Counted from the stretch's first letter, positions 1 through 6,598 are shown. The stretch: DNA of 13,219 nucleotides from an uncultured Collinsella sp. (GCA_900552155.1 URYU01000040.1:1-13219), one strand, 5' to 3'. Numbers and translations: made by a program. The notes: a model not told the origin generated them from the sequence alone.

Positions 1-163
1 ATCTGACGTTCAATCGGCGGTCGCGTACCAAAGTACGCTTCCCTCCTCTTTCACGTCACCTTGCGCGCTTAGGGACGTTTTCGCTGTTGATGACGATAGC
101 GCGGCGTTTCCATTGCTGGAGCTAAAGGCTTTCTTTCGCTTTCGCTCTTAGTCGAAAGCTATC
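1..163. other. Unassigned stretch before the first terminator
   Basis: No gene can be called here. On the + strand the frame beginning at base 2 is open from the window edge to a TAG at 149-151, 12 bases before a terminator stem, so it could be the tail of an upstream gene; its translation matches nothing I recognise. The third + frame is open to about 125 and one minus frame is also open for about 45 codons without a convincing start, so openness alone proves little. Two small hairpins are visible: a 6-bp stem 23-28/33-38 with a CAAA loop, and a 7-bp stem 138-144/153-159. A purine-rich AAAGAGGAGGG lies on the minus strand opposite 41-51. It may be non-coding or a dispersed repeat; I cannot decide. 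Confidence 0.3.
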
Positions 164-201
164 AAGCGACATTCCGTTATTCGGAATGTCGCTTTTGTTT
201 T
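164..201 (+). terminator. Rho-independent terminator of an upstream transcript
   Basis: A perfect 13-bp stem pairs 164-176 with 182-194 around a 5-nt TTATT loop. It is followed by a T-rich run (TTGTTTTG). It isolates whatever lies upstream from the lspA leader. The complementary strand lacks a comparable T-run, so it most likely works on the + strand only. Confidence 0.8.
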
Positions 202-256
202 GTGCTGGTTATTTCGCCAGCGTTGGTGAATATGCTGCGTGTTTGGCGTTTGTCAC

Positions 257-262
257 TATAAG
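257..262 (+). promoter_or_regulatory. Tentative -10 element for lspA-rluD
   Basis: TATAAG matches the -10 consensus at five of six positions and lies between the upstream terminator and lspA, where a promoter is needed. No good -35 hexamer is found 16-18 bases upstream, so the call is weak. It would place the transcription start at about 269, just before the palindrome at 271-285. Confidence 0.3.
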
Positions 263-270
263 ATGGTTAC

Positions 271-285
271 TTACGTTAAACGTAA
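271..285. promoter_or_regulatory. Perfect 15-nt palindrome in the lspA leader
   Basis: TTACGTT-A-AACGTAA is a perfect inverted repeat with 7-base arms around a single central A. It lies about 30 bases before the lspA start codon and just downstream of the tentative -10. The size and symmetry fit a binding site for a dimeric regulator, but no regulator is identified; as RNA the hairpin would be weak because there is almost no loop. Confidence 0.35.
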
Positions 286-303
286 TTCGATGTTCTTGAG
301 GGT

Positions 304-308
304 AGGGG
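304..308 (+). promoter_or_regulatory. Ribosome binding site choosing the TTG start of lspA
   Basis: AGGGG lies 6 bases before the TTG at 315. The first in-frame ATG (333) has only GGGG two bases upstream, too close to act as a Shine-Dalgarno. TTG is therefore the better start. Confidence 0.55.
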
Positions 309-314
309 ATTGAT

Positions 315-914
315 TTGGGCCGTGCTGGGGATATGACGCCGCCTTTGCGTTGGCGGTTGGGTGTTGCTGGTGGGGTGGCGCTGGTTGTGCTGCTTGTTGA
401 CCAGTTGACCAAGCTTACGGTTCGTGCCATGGGCGATGCACTGCATGTGACCGTCATCCCCGGTGTGATCGACTTTCTATTTGTCCGCAATATCGGTGCT
501 GCCTTTAGCATGGGCGAGGGGCATGGCGTTGCGTTTGCCGTGCTGGCGCTTGCGGTCATTGTCGCCATTGCCGTGTACTTGCTTCGCGCGCCCCAGCTTG
601 CTCGCTTGGAGGTTGTGGGCATGGCGATGGTTGCGGGCGGTGCTATCGGCAACGCTATCGATCGTTTGGCCTTTGGCTTCGTGACCGATTTTATTGCCAC
701 CACCTTCATCGACTTTCCCGTCTTCAATGTGGCCGATATCGGCATTACGGTCGGTGTTGTGCTGGCGCTTATCGGTTACATTTTCTTGAGTCCCGCCGCT
801 CGCGAGGTCGATGCGACTGCTGAGCTCAATGCCCGTGATGAGGCCCGCGCTAAGCGCAAAGCCAAGCAGCGTGGGGAGCGTGCCCGCAAGATTCGCGAAA
901 GGAATGAGCGTTAA
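315..914 (+). CDS. lspA: Lipoprotein signal peptidase (signal peptidase II)
   Basis: This integral membrane aspartic protease removes the signal peptide from prolipoproteins after diacylglyceryl is attached to the lipobox cysteine. The 199-residue product has four predicted membrane segments (about 14-30, 72-90, 98-115, 139-158). Family motifs are present: DQLTK (29-33), RNIGAAF (58-64), GNAIDR (112-117), and the two catalytic aspartates, D125 in VTDF and D141 in FNVAD. The length exceeds the usual ~160 residues because of a charged, Arg/Lys/Glu-rich C-terminal tail (about 163-199), probably cytoplasmic. The TTG start is chosen for its AGGGG site; ATG at 333 would remove six residues. The stop overlaps the next start (TAATG), so it is translated together with the pseudouridine synthase, a gene pairing also common in Firmicutes. 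Confidence 0.95.
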   Translation: MGRAGDMTPPLRWRLGVAGGVALVVLLVDQLTKLTVRAMGDALHVTVIPGVIDFLFVRNIGAAFSMGEGHGVAFAVLALAVIVAIAVYLLRAPQLARLEVVGMAMVAGGAIGNAIDRLAFGFVTDFIATTFIDFPVFNVADIGITVGVVLALIGYIFLSPAAREVDATAELNARDEARAKRKAKQRGERARKIRERNER

Positions 915-1927
915 TGGCCGACATCCATATTCTTGTTGCCGACGATTGCTCTGGCCAGCGTCTCGACGGCTTTCTGGGTGCCAACGACGGCTGCCCCACG
1001 CGCTCTGCCTGCGCGCATTTGATCGAGGGCGGCGCCGTAATCGTGAACGGCGAGACCTGTCTGTCAAAAAAGTATGCCGTACGCGCCGGTGACCGCATCT
1101 CGGTCGACCTGCCCGAGCCGCACGATCCCACCGATGTGATTCCCGAGGCCATCCCGCTCGACATTCGCTATGAGGACGACTATCTCATTGTGCTCTCCAA
1201 GCAGCGCGGGCTGGTGTGCCATCCCGCCCACGGCCACGAGAGCGGCACGCTTGCGAACGCCTTGGTCTACCACTGCGGTATCGATCATCTTGGTACCGTG
1301 CAGGGTGAGGACCGCCCCGGCATCGTGCATCGCCTGGATCGCGATACCTCGGGCCTTATGCTCGCGGCAAAAGACGACGACACCCAGCGCGCGCTTCAAA
1401 ATCTCATTCGCACGCGTACGCTCGACCGCCGCTATATCACGCTTGTCCACGGGCACATCGCCATGGACGAGGGCACCATCAATACCGGTATTGCCCGATC
1501 GACGCGCGACCGTGTCAAGATGGCGGTTTCTGACGATCCTTTCGCCCGCCAGGCCATTACGACCTTTAAGGTCCTCGAGCGCTTCGATTCCATGCGTTTT
1601 GACGACGGCTATACGCTCGTTGAGTGCCATCTGTTTACCGGTCGCACGCACCAGATTCGCGTGCATATGCGTCATATCAACCACGCCTGCGTGGGCGATC
1701 CACTCTACGGCAAGTGCGATGCGCGCGCCGACCAGGGCCTGACCAGGCAGTTCCTTCATTCCTGGCGCGTGGCGTTCGACCATCCCGTGACGGGGGAGCG
1801 CATTGAGTGCCGCGACGAGTTGCCGTGGGATCTCGCTGCGGTTCTCGACGATCTGGCTCCGCGCTCGCTCGGTCGCACGGCCGTTGGAGATGAAATCGTT
1901 CCGCAGCTCGGTCTTCTCGAAGCCTAG
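914..1927 (+). CDS. rluD: RluA/RluD-family 23S rRNA pseudouridine synthase
   Basis: It converts specific uridines in large-subunit rRNA to pseudouridine in the cytoplasm. The 337-residue protein has an N-terminal S4-type RNA-binding domain (about 14-70; SACAHLIEGGAVIVNG is typical) and a catalytic domain with HRLDRDTSGL at 139-148, where D142 is the expected catalytic aspartate. It also has GRTHQIRVHM (243-252) and GDPLYG (261-266), both family hallmarks. Length and domain order match RluD/YlyB. Which uridines it modifies cannot be read from sequence, so RluD is the family assignment rather than proof of specificity. The ATG overlaps the lspA stop by one base; AAAGGA (898-903) is a somewhat distant ribosome site, consistent with translational coupling. 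No terminator follows, so some read-through into the next gene is possible. Confidence 0.93.
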   Translation: MADIHILVADDCSGQRLDGFLGANDGCPTRSACAHLIEGGAVIVNGETCLSKKYAVRAGDRISVDLPEPHDPTDVIPEAIPLDIRYEDDYLIVLSKQRGLVCHPAHGHESGTLANALVYHCGIDHLGTVQGEDRPGIVHRLDRDTSGLMLAAKDDDTQRALQNLIRTRTLDRRYITLVHGHIAMDEGTINTGIARSTRDRVKMAVSDDPFARQAITTFKVLERFDSMRFDDGYTLVECHLFTGRTHQIRVHMRHINHACVGDPLYGKCDARADQGLTRQFLHSWRVAFDHPVTGERIECRDELPWDLAAVLDDLAPRSLGRTAVGDEIVPQLGLLEA

Positions 1928-1945
1928 CCAGTATTAGGTGGTTTC

Positions 1946-1972
1946 TTGAACTCGGTAAGCCTGCGGTAAGAT
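1946..1972 (+). promoter_or_regulatory. Possible promoter of the glycosyltransferase gene
   Basis: TTGAAC (1946-1951) is a fair -35, and TAAGAT (1967-1972) a fair -10 with a short 15-base spacer. The overlapping GATATA (1970-1975) gives an 18-base spacer. The region lies in the 82-base gap after rluD, whose composition is visibly AT-richer than the genes. The exact -10 is uncertain. Confidence 0.35.
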
Positions 1973-2009
1973 ATACGATTGTTTACGTTACGCGTTGCTG
2001 GGAGCCTGC

Positions 2010-3305
2010 ATGCTCGCCTTTTTACAAACCAACACACCCATCGTGATCTTCAACCAGATTGTCGTCACGCTGCTCACGGTCTGCTTTCTGTACCAGGTGG
2101 TCTTCTTTGTCATTGGCGCTCTTCGTGGCGAGGTCGCGCCTCCCAAGGCCAAAAAACTCCATCGCTATGCCTTTTTTATTGCGGCGCATAATGAGGAGGC
2201 CGTGATCGCCAACCTCGTTCGCTCCATCAAGGACCAGGATTATCCGTCCGAGCTCATCGAGGTTTTCGTGGTCGCCGATGCCTGCACCGACAACACGGCG
2301 CAGCTCGCGCGCGAGGCCGGTGCCATTGTTTACGAGCGCAATGACCTGGCCCGCAAGGGCAAGAGCTGGGTCATGGACTTTGGCTTCGACCGCATTCTCA
2401 ACGAGTATCCCGACACGTTTGAGGGCTACTTTATCTTCGATGCCGATAACGTTATCTCCCGCGATTACGTTTCCAAGATGAATGATGCCTTTGACCAGGG
2501 CTTCCATGTGGTCACGAGCTATCGCAATTCCAAGAACTTCGGCAGCTCGTGGATCTCGGCAGCTAATGCCACGTGGTATCTACGCGAGGCGCGCTTCCTC
2601 AACAACGCGCGTAATATCTGCAAGACGTCCTGCGCTGTTTCGGGTTCGGGTTACCTTATCTCGTCAAGCGTTATCGAGGGCATGCACGGTTGGCAGTTCC
2701 ACACGCTGACCGAGGACATTCAGTTCACTACGTTCTGCGCTATTCACGGTATTCGCATTGGCTATGCGCCGGCGGAGTTCTTTGACGAGCAACCCGTGAC
2801 GTTCAAGGCATCCTGGAAGCAGCGTATGCGCTGGACCAAGGGCTTTTACCAGGTGTTCTTTACCTACGGTAAGCATCTGGTCAAGTCGACGTTCCGCTAT
2901 CATCGCTTTGCCGCCTACGACATGTTCATGACGATCGCCCCGGGTATGCTGCTATCGCTGATCTCGATGCTCGCTAATGCGACGTTCTTGATTGTGGGTG
3001 GCCTTTCGCATGGTTTCTTGGCTACCGAAGTCGAGATGCAGGCGTGCGCCGCTTCGCTCATTATGACCTTCGCCATGATGTATCAGACCTTCTTTATCCT
3101 GGCGCTGCTCACGACTATCTTTGAGTACAAGCACATTCACTGCGCGCAAAAGTGGCGTCTGGTGACTAACCTGTTTACCTTCCCGATCTTTATGTTCAGC
3201 TATATCCCCATCACGGTGGCCGCGCTGTTCCTGAAGGTCGACTGGGTTCCTACCCAGCACGCCGTCAACGTTACCCTTGACGAGGTCATGCAAGGCGCCA
3301 AATAA
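2010..3305 (+). CDS. Membrane-bound family 2 glycosyltransferase
   Basis: This is a cellulose/hyaluronan-synthase-like GT2 enzyme, expected to transfer sugar from a nucleotide-sugar on the inner face of the membrane. The 431-residue product has an N-terminal membrane segment (about 10-37), a cytoplasmic GT-A domain (about 52-290) and three further membrane segments (about 306-332, 346-372, 388-409). Key motifs are the donor-binding HNEE (60-63), DAD (144-146, metal binding), TED (234-236, catalytic base) and QRMRW (271-275, the QxxRW acceptor motif of processive enzymes). The ATG at 2010 is chosen because GGGAG (2000-2004) lies 5 bases upstream; an in-frame TTG at 1995 would add five residues. 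No partner genes for a polysaccharide or glycolipid pathway lie beside it, so the substrate is unknown. It ends at a strong terminator and is probably transcribed alone. Confidence 0.88.
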   Translation: MLAFLQTNTPIVIFNQIVVTLLTVCFLYQVVFFVIGALRGEVAPPKAKKLHRYAFFIAAHNEEAVIANLVRSIKDQDYPSELIEVFVVADACTDNTAQLAREAGAIVYERNDLARKGKSWVMDFGFDRILNEYPDTFEGYFIFDADNVISRDYVSKMNDAFDQGFHVVTSYRNSKNFGSSWISAANATWYLREARFLNNARNICKTSCAVSGSGYLISSSVIEGMHGWQFHTLTEDIQFTTFCAIHGIRIGYAPAEFFDEQPVTFKASWKQRMRWTKGFYQVFFTYGKHLVKSTFRYHRFAAYDMFMTIAPGMLLSLISMLANATFLIVGGLSHGFLATEVEMQACAASLIMTFAMMYQTFFILALLTTIFEYKHIHCAQKWRLVTNLFTFPIFMFSYIPITVAALFLKVDWVPTQHAVNVTLDEVMQGAK

Positions 3306-3313
3306 CCACCACC

Positions 3314-3355
3314 AAAACCACCGCAAAGGGGACAGGCACCTTTGTGGTGGTTTTT
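3314..3355 (+). terminator. Long hairpin terminator containing a GGGGACAGGCACC core
   Basis: Bases 3314-3329 pair with 3339-3354 to give a 16-bp stem with one G-U pair (3323/3345) around a 9-nt loop, ending in a T-run (3351-3355). It starts nine bases after the glycosyltransferase stop codon. The GGGGACAGG-type core in the apical part resembles motifs often seen in dispersed hairpin repeats of other bacteria, so this terminator may also be a copy of a repeat family; that part is inference. Confidence 0.8.
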
Positions 3356-3374
3356 GCTTTTGCGATGCAGCTCG

Positions 3375-3380
3375 AGGAGG
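3375..3380 (+). promoter_or_regulatory. Ribosome binding site fixing the A24 peptidase start
   Basis: AGGAGG, inside a longer GAGGAGGAG run, lies 6 bases before the ATG at 3387. The longer reading frame would begin inside the terminator hairpin at 3342, so the site settles the start at 3387. Confidence 0.75.
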
Positions 3381-3386
3381 AGTCCG

Positions 3387-3809
3387 ATGGTCTATATCCC
3401 GTTTTGGATTTGCATCTTTGCCGGCGTGGCAATTGATGCCCTAGAGCGACGGTTTCCCAATGGGCTTGCCGGCGCATGTGCCGTGGCGGCGTTGGCGGGC
3501 GTTTGGCTCGACCTCGGTTTGAACACAGCGCTTGACCACGCCGGTCTTGCGGTCATCGTCTACCTTGCCCTTGTGCTCACTGAGTCGCTCTGGCGGCGCC
3601 TTCGCCACGCGCCGGGCATCGGCATGGGGGATGCCAAGGCGCTCTTCGCGCTTTGCACGCTCGACCCTATGGGTGGCATCGTGGCATTTGCCGTCGCACT
3701 CCTGGCCCTGGCCCTCTCCTGCCTCTTCACAAAATCGCGCTCCCTGCCATTGCTCCCGTTTTTAGTGCCGATTTTTGCCATAATCGAGGTCGTGGGCTGC
3801 ACTTTGTAA
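3387..3809 (+). CDS. Small A24-family prepilin peptidase-like protein
   Basis: A24 enzymes are polytopic membrane aspartic proteases that cleave prepilin-type leader peptides. This 140-residue product shows both catalytic-aspartate contexts: D17 in AIDALERRFPN, equivalent to the family's first Asp followed by R-x-PN, and D82 in GIGMGDAK, the GxGD motif. Hydrophobic segments surround them (about 2-16, 27-45, 50-66, 85-112, 120-138). It lacks the N-terminal cysteine-rich methylase domain of PilD-type enzymes and so resembles the short TadV/CpaA type. No pilin, ATPase or secretion gene is nearby, so its substrate is elsewhere or unknown. It starts only 32 bases after a terminator with no clear promoter of its own, and ends 31 bases before the next gene, with which it is probably co-transcribed. 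Confidence 0.78.
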   Translation: MVYIPFWICIFAGVAIDALERRFPNGLAGACAVAALAGVWLDLGLNTALDHAGLAVIVYLALVLTESLWRRLRHAPGIGMGDAKALFALCTLDPMGGIVAFAVALLALALSCLFTKSRSLPLLPFLVPIFAIIEVVGCTL

Positions 3810-3840
3810 CCGATTGCGCATCCTTCTTAAGGAGCATGCC

Positions 3841-5088
3841 ATGGCAACTAATCAAGAAACGGCCGTCATTAAGGCGCGCATGGACCGTATTCCCTCGGCG
3901 TTGTCGCCCGAGCTTGTCGAGCGCATTGCCGCCGATCGTGCTTCGGGCTATGTCAACCCGTATCGTTGCAACGACGATCAGGTCATTCGTCGTATTGATC
4001 GCGCCGCCGACAAAGGCACGCTTATGCGTCCGGCGTTTATGCGCGATACCGAAAAGATACTTCATCTTCCGGCGTACACCCGTTATGCAGGCAAAACGCA
4101 GGTCTTTAGCTTCCGTAGCAATGACGATCTGTCACGCCGCGGTTTGCACGTGCAGCTCGTCTCCCGCATTGCGCGCGATATCGGTCGCGCCCTGGGGCTC
4201 AATTGCGATCTGATCGAGGCGATTGGCCTGGGTCACGACTTGGGACACACGCCTTTCGGCCATGCCGGCGAGCGCTTCCTCAACGATATCTATCATGAGC
4301 GTACGGGGCGTTATTTTTTCCATAACGTGCAGTCGGTCCGCGTGCTCGACGCACTGTACGGCCGCAACGTGTCGCTCCAGACGCTCGACGGCGTGCTATG
4401 CCATAACGGCGAGTACGAGCAACGTGTGTTTGAGCTCTCGGACATGGGCTCCTTTGACCAGTTTGACCAGACGGTTGAGGATTGCATTGCCACGGGCTAT
4501 AGCGCAATTGAGCATCTGCGTCCCATGACGCTCGAGGGCTGCGTCGTTCGCATCTCGGATATTCTTGCCTACGTCGGTCGTGACCGTCAGGATGCGATCG
4601 CGGCGGGCCTGCTTTCGCCCGACGCTTTTGATGATGGCCGGGGCGGTGCCTACAACAGTTGGATCCTCACGCATGCCTCCATCGATATCGTTGAGCACAG
4701 CTATGGTAAGCCGCGCATCGGGATGAGCGAGGACCTGTTTGAGGAAATTCGCCGAGCCAAGCGCGAGAACTACGAGAAGATCTATAGCAAGGGCGGTATC
4801 GAAGGCGATTCCGAGGCGGAGCTGCGCGAGGCGTTCGTAAAGCTCTACGACCGTTGCCTGCGGGATCTTAACAGTGGCGACGAGTCCTCTTACATCTTTA
4901 AGCACCATATTTCGCGCATTGAGCAGCAGCTTTCCTACTATGATCGCACCTATGCCTGGCAGGACGACAAGGATCAAGCCGTGGTGGATTATATCGCGAG
5001 CATGACGGACGGTTATTTCTGCGAGCTGACGAGCAAGCTGTTCCCTGGTCTGGAGTTTCCGCACCGTACCTATATTAACGAACGGTAG
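3841..5088 (+). CDS. dgt: HD-domain deoxynucleoside triphosphate triphosphohydrolase (dGTPase-like)
   Basis: The family hydrolyses dNTPs to deoxynucleoside plus tripolyphosphate, controlling dNTP pools. The 415-residue protein carries the complete metal-binding HD set: H103, H132-D133 in GLGHDLGHTPFGHAGE (129-144) and D240 in RISDILAY. It also has the family motifs RDTEKILHLPAY (68-79), KTQVF (85-89), HNVQSVRVL (161-169) and LDGVLCHNGE (182-191). The usual RTRLxHSLEV around the first histidine reads RRGLHVQLVSRIAR here, a divergent form, so nucleotide preference is uncertain. The ATG at 3841 is supported by AAGGAG (3829-3834) 6 bases upstream; an out-of-frame ATG at 3836 is too close to that site. 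It probably forms an operon with the peptidase before it. Its stop codon lies inside a LexA-type box for the next gene. Confidence 0.88.
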   Translation: MATNQETAVIKARMDRIPSALSPELVERIAADRASGYVNPYRCNDDQVIRRIDRAADKGTLMRPAFMRDTEKILHLPAYTRYAGKTQVFSFRSNDDLSRRGLHVQLVSRIARDIGRALGLNCDLIEAIGLGHDLGHTPFGHAGERFLNDIYHERTGRYFFHNVQSVRVLDALYGRNVSLQTLDGVLCHNGEYEQRVFELSDMGSFDQFDQTVEDCIATGYSAIEHLRPMTLEGCVVRISDILAYVGRDRQDAIAAGLLSPDAFDDGRGGAYNSWILTHASIDIVEHSYGKPRIGMSEDLFEEIRRAKRENYEKIYSKGGIEGDSEAELREAFVKLYDRCLRDLNSGDESSYIFKHHISRIEQQLSYYDRTYAWQDDKDQAVVDYIASMTDGYFCELTSKLFPGLEFPHRTYINER

Positions 5089-5092
5089 TTCG
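5079..5092. promoter_or_regulatory. LexA (SOS) box upstream of rarA
   Basis: CGAAC-GGTA-GTTCG is an exact match to the Gram-positive LexA/DinR consensus CGAAC-N4-GTTCG, and the symmetry extends one further base pair each side (A5078/T5093). It includes the dgt stop codon (5086-5088) and occupies the -35 region of the promoter whose -10 is at 5104-5109, a position where a bound repressor would block RNA polymerase. Confidence 0.75.
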
Positions 5093-5103
5093 TATTAATT
5101 CGG

Positions 5104-5109
5104 TATACT
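5104..5109 (+). promoter_or_regulatory. -10 element of the rarA promoter
   Basis: TATACT matches the -10 consensus at five of six positions. No recognisable -35 lies 16-18 bases upstream; that space is taken by the LexA box. The start of transcription would be about 5116, giving a leader of roughly 30 bases. Confidence 0.6.
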
Positions 5110-5148
5110 GTTAGTGGAAAACGTTTTTGATTGATACACGGGATGGCT

Positions 5149-6498
5149 ATGGACGACCTTTTTTCTGCTTCGACGCGCGAGCGTTCCTTTCAGAATGCGC
5201 CGCTTGCGGTGCGCATGCGCCCCAATTCGCTCGACGAGTACGTGGGCCAGCAAAAGGCCGTCGGTAAGGGTTCATGGCTGCGTGCCGCGATCGAGCACGA
5301 CGTGCTTTCGAGCGTGATTCTGTACGGGCCTGCCGGTACGGGCAAGACGACGCTGGCCCACATTATCGCCAACCATACCAAGAGCGAGTTTGTTGAGGTC
5401 AGCGCCGTCACGGGTACCGTGAAGGACCTGCGTCGTGTGATTGATGAGGCCAAGACGCGCCTGAATACGTACGACCGCCGCACCATTCTATTCATCGATG
5501 AGATTCACCGCTTCTCTAAGTCGCAGCAGGATGCCCTGCTGCATGCAGTTGAGAACCGTACCGTCATTATGATTGGCGCTACGACAGAGAACCCGTACTT
5601 TGAGGTCAACTCGGCACTGTTGTCGCGCGGGCGCGTGGTGGAGCTTGAACATCTGAAGGATGAGGATATCGCCACGCTTATTGAGCGTGCGCTCGAGGCA
5701 CCACAGGGCTTGAACGGAAAGTTCTCGGCCGATGAGGATACGGTCAAGACCATTTGCACGCTGGCAGCGGGTGACGCTCGCTCGGCGCTCACGACGCTCG
5801 AGCTTGCGAGCGAGATTGCCGTCACGCGTCCCGATACCGAGGGAACGCCAGCGCCTGCGGCGGGGGAGCGCTATCCCATCACCGTGGATGACGTGAAGAT
5901 TGCCAATCCGCGTCGCGGCTTTACGTATGACAAAAACGGCGACATGCACTACGACATCATCAGTGCGTTCATCAAGTCCATGCGCGGTAGTGACCCCGAT
6001 GCCACGATCTATTGGCTCGCGCGCATGATCGATGCTGGGGAGGATCCTAAGTTTATCGCTCGCCGCATTATGATTCACGCTTCTGAGGATGTTGGCAACG
6101 CCGACCCGCAGGCGCTTTTGGTGGCGCATGCCGCGTTTAAGTCTGCCGAGGTCATTGGCTATCCCGAGTGCCGCATTAACCTGGCTCAGGCTGCACTCTA
6201 TGTGTGCTTGGCGCCAAAATCCAACGCGTGTGAGGCTTCGATCGATGCGGCGCTGGCCGATATCCATTCTAGTGGGCTTCGCGAGGTGCCGAGTTATCTG
6301 CGCGATCGCCATCGCCCGGGCAGCGATGAATACGGTGTGTATAAGTATCCACATGATTATCCCGAAGGCTGGGTCGATCAGCGCTATTTGCCCGAAGGCT
6401 TGGAACGCGGTGCATTTTGGCAGCCTGCCGGGCGCGGCTGGGAAGAGTGGCGCGTAGAGCAAAGCGAACGAGACCGCAGCGGGAATGCACCGAGGTAG
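5149..6498 (+). CDS. rarA: Replication-associated recombination protein A (MgsA/RarA AAA+ ATPase)
   Basis: RarA is a clamp-loader-like AAA+ ATPase acting at stalled replication forks and single-stranded gaps. The 449-residue product aligns along its length with the family: Walker A GPAGTGKT (60-67), Walker B LFIDE (114-118), sensor-1 GATTENP (143-149) and the LLSRGRV segment (158-163). The C-terminal region carries KSMRGSDPDA, SEDVGNADP and APKSNA, typical of the tetramerisation domain. The ATG at 5149 is preferred because MDDLF is a characteristic start and GGGATGG is near; ATG at 5143 or TTG at 5131 would add two or six residues but have poorer ribosome sites. It has its own promoter with a LexA box, pointing to DNA-damage induction. 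No terminator follows, so read-through into the next operon is possible. Confidence 0.95.
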   Translation: MDDLFSASTRERSFQNAPLAVRMRPNSLDEYVGQQKAVGKGSWLRAAIEHDVLSSVILYGPAGTGKTTLAHIIANHTKSEFVEVSAVTGTVKDLRRVIDEAKTRLNTYDRRTILFIDEIHRFSKSQQDALLHAVENRTVIMIGATTENPYFEVNSALLSRGRVVELEHLKDEDIATLIERALEAPQGLNGKFSADEDTVKTICTLAAGDARSALTTLELASEIAVTRPDTEGTPAPAAGERYPITVDDVKIANPRRGFTYDKNGDMHYDIISAFIKSMRGSDPDATIYWLARMIDAGEDPKFIARRIMIHASEDVGNADPQALLVAHAAFKSAEVIGYPECRINLAQAALYVCLAPKSNACEASIDAALADIHSSGLREVPSYLRDRHRPGSDEYGVYKYPHDYPEGWVDQRYLPEGLERGAFWQPAGRGWEEWRVEQSERDRSGNAPR

Positions 6499-6532
6499 CT
6501 GCTGATAATTTTGTCCCACGTTGCTGCTCTTG

Positions 6533-6557
6533 GCATGTTCGGTCCCCTTTGGGGTAC
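6533..6557 (+). promoter_or_regulatory. Candidate SigB/SigF-type promoter of the sigma operon
   Basis: GGGTAC (6552-6557) with GCAT (6533-6536) 15 bases upstream fits the pattern GNNT-N14-16-GGGTAC/T described for streptomycete SigB promoters. The -35 part carries little information, so the match could be chance. An alternative housekeeping reading is TTGGCA (6530-6535) and TACCAT (6555-6560) with a long 19-base spacer. The GGGTAC also overlaps a small palindrome, CCCCTTTGGGG (6544-6554). Confidence 0.35.
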
Positions 6558-6598
6558 CATGAAAAGCGTCTGTATTTCGATTCTTCCGGGAGGCTTGT

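Noticed and set aside
1..160. T-box, tmRNA, SRP RNA or RNase P RNA at the left edge
   Set aside because: Conserved cores of these RNAs (for example the T-box AGGGTGGNACCGCG) were sought on both strands and not found.
209..745. A 178-codon minus-strand frame opposite lspA
   Set aside because: It is Thr/Ser/Pro/Ala-rich, without motifs, and antisense to lspA with its catalytic aspartates; it also runs through the lspA leader.
6541..6558. Terminator after rarA from the CCCCTTTGGGG palindrome
   Set aside because: The stem is 4 bp with a 3-base loop and no T-run follows; it is more likely part of a promoter region.
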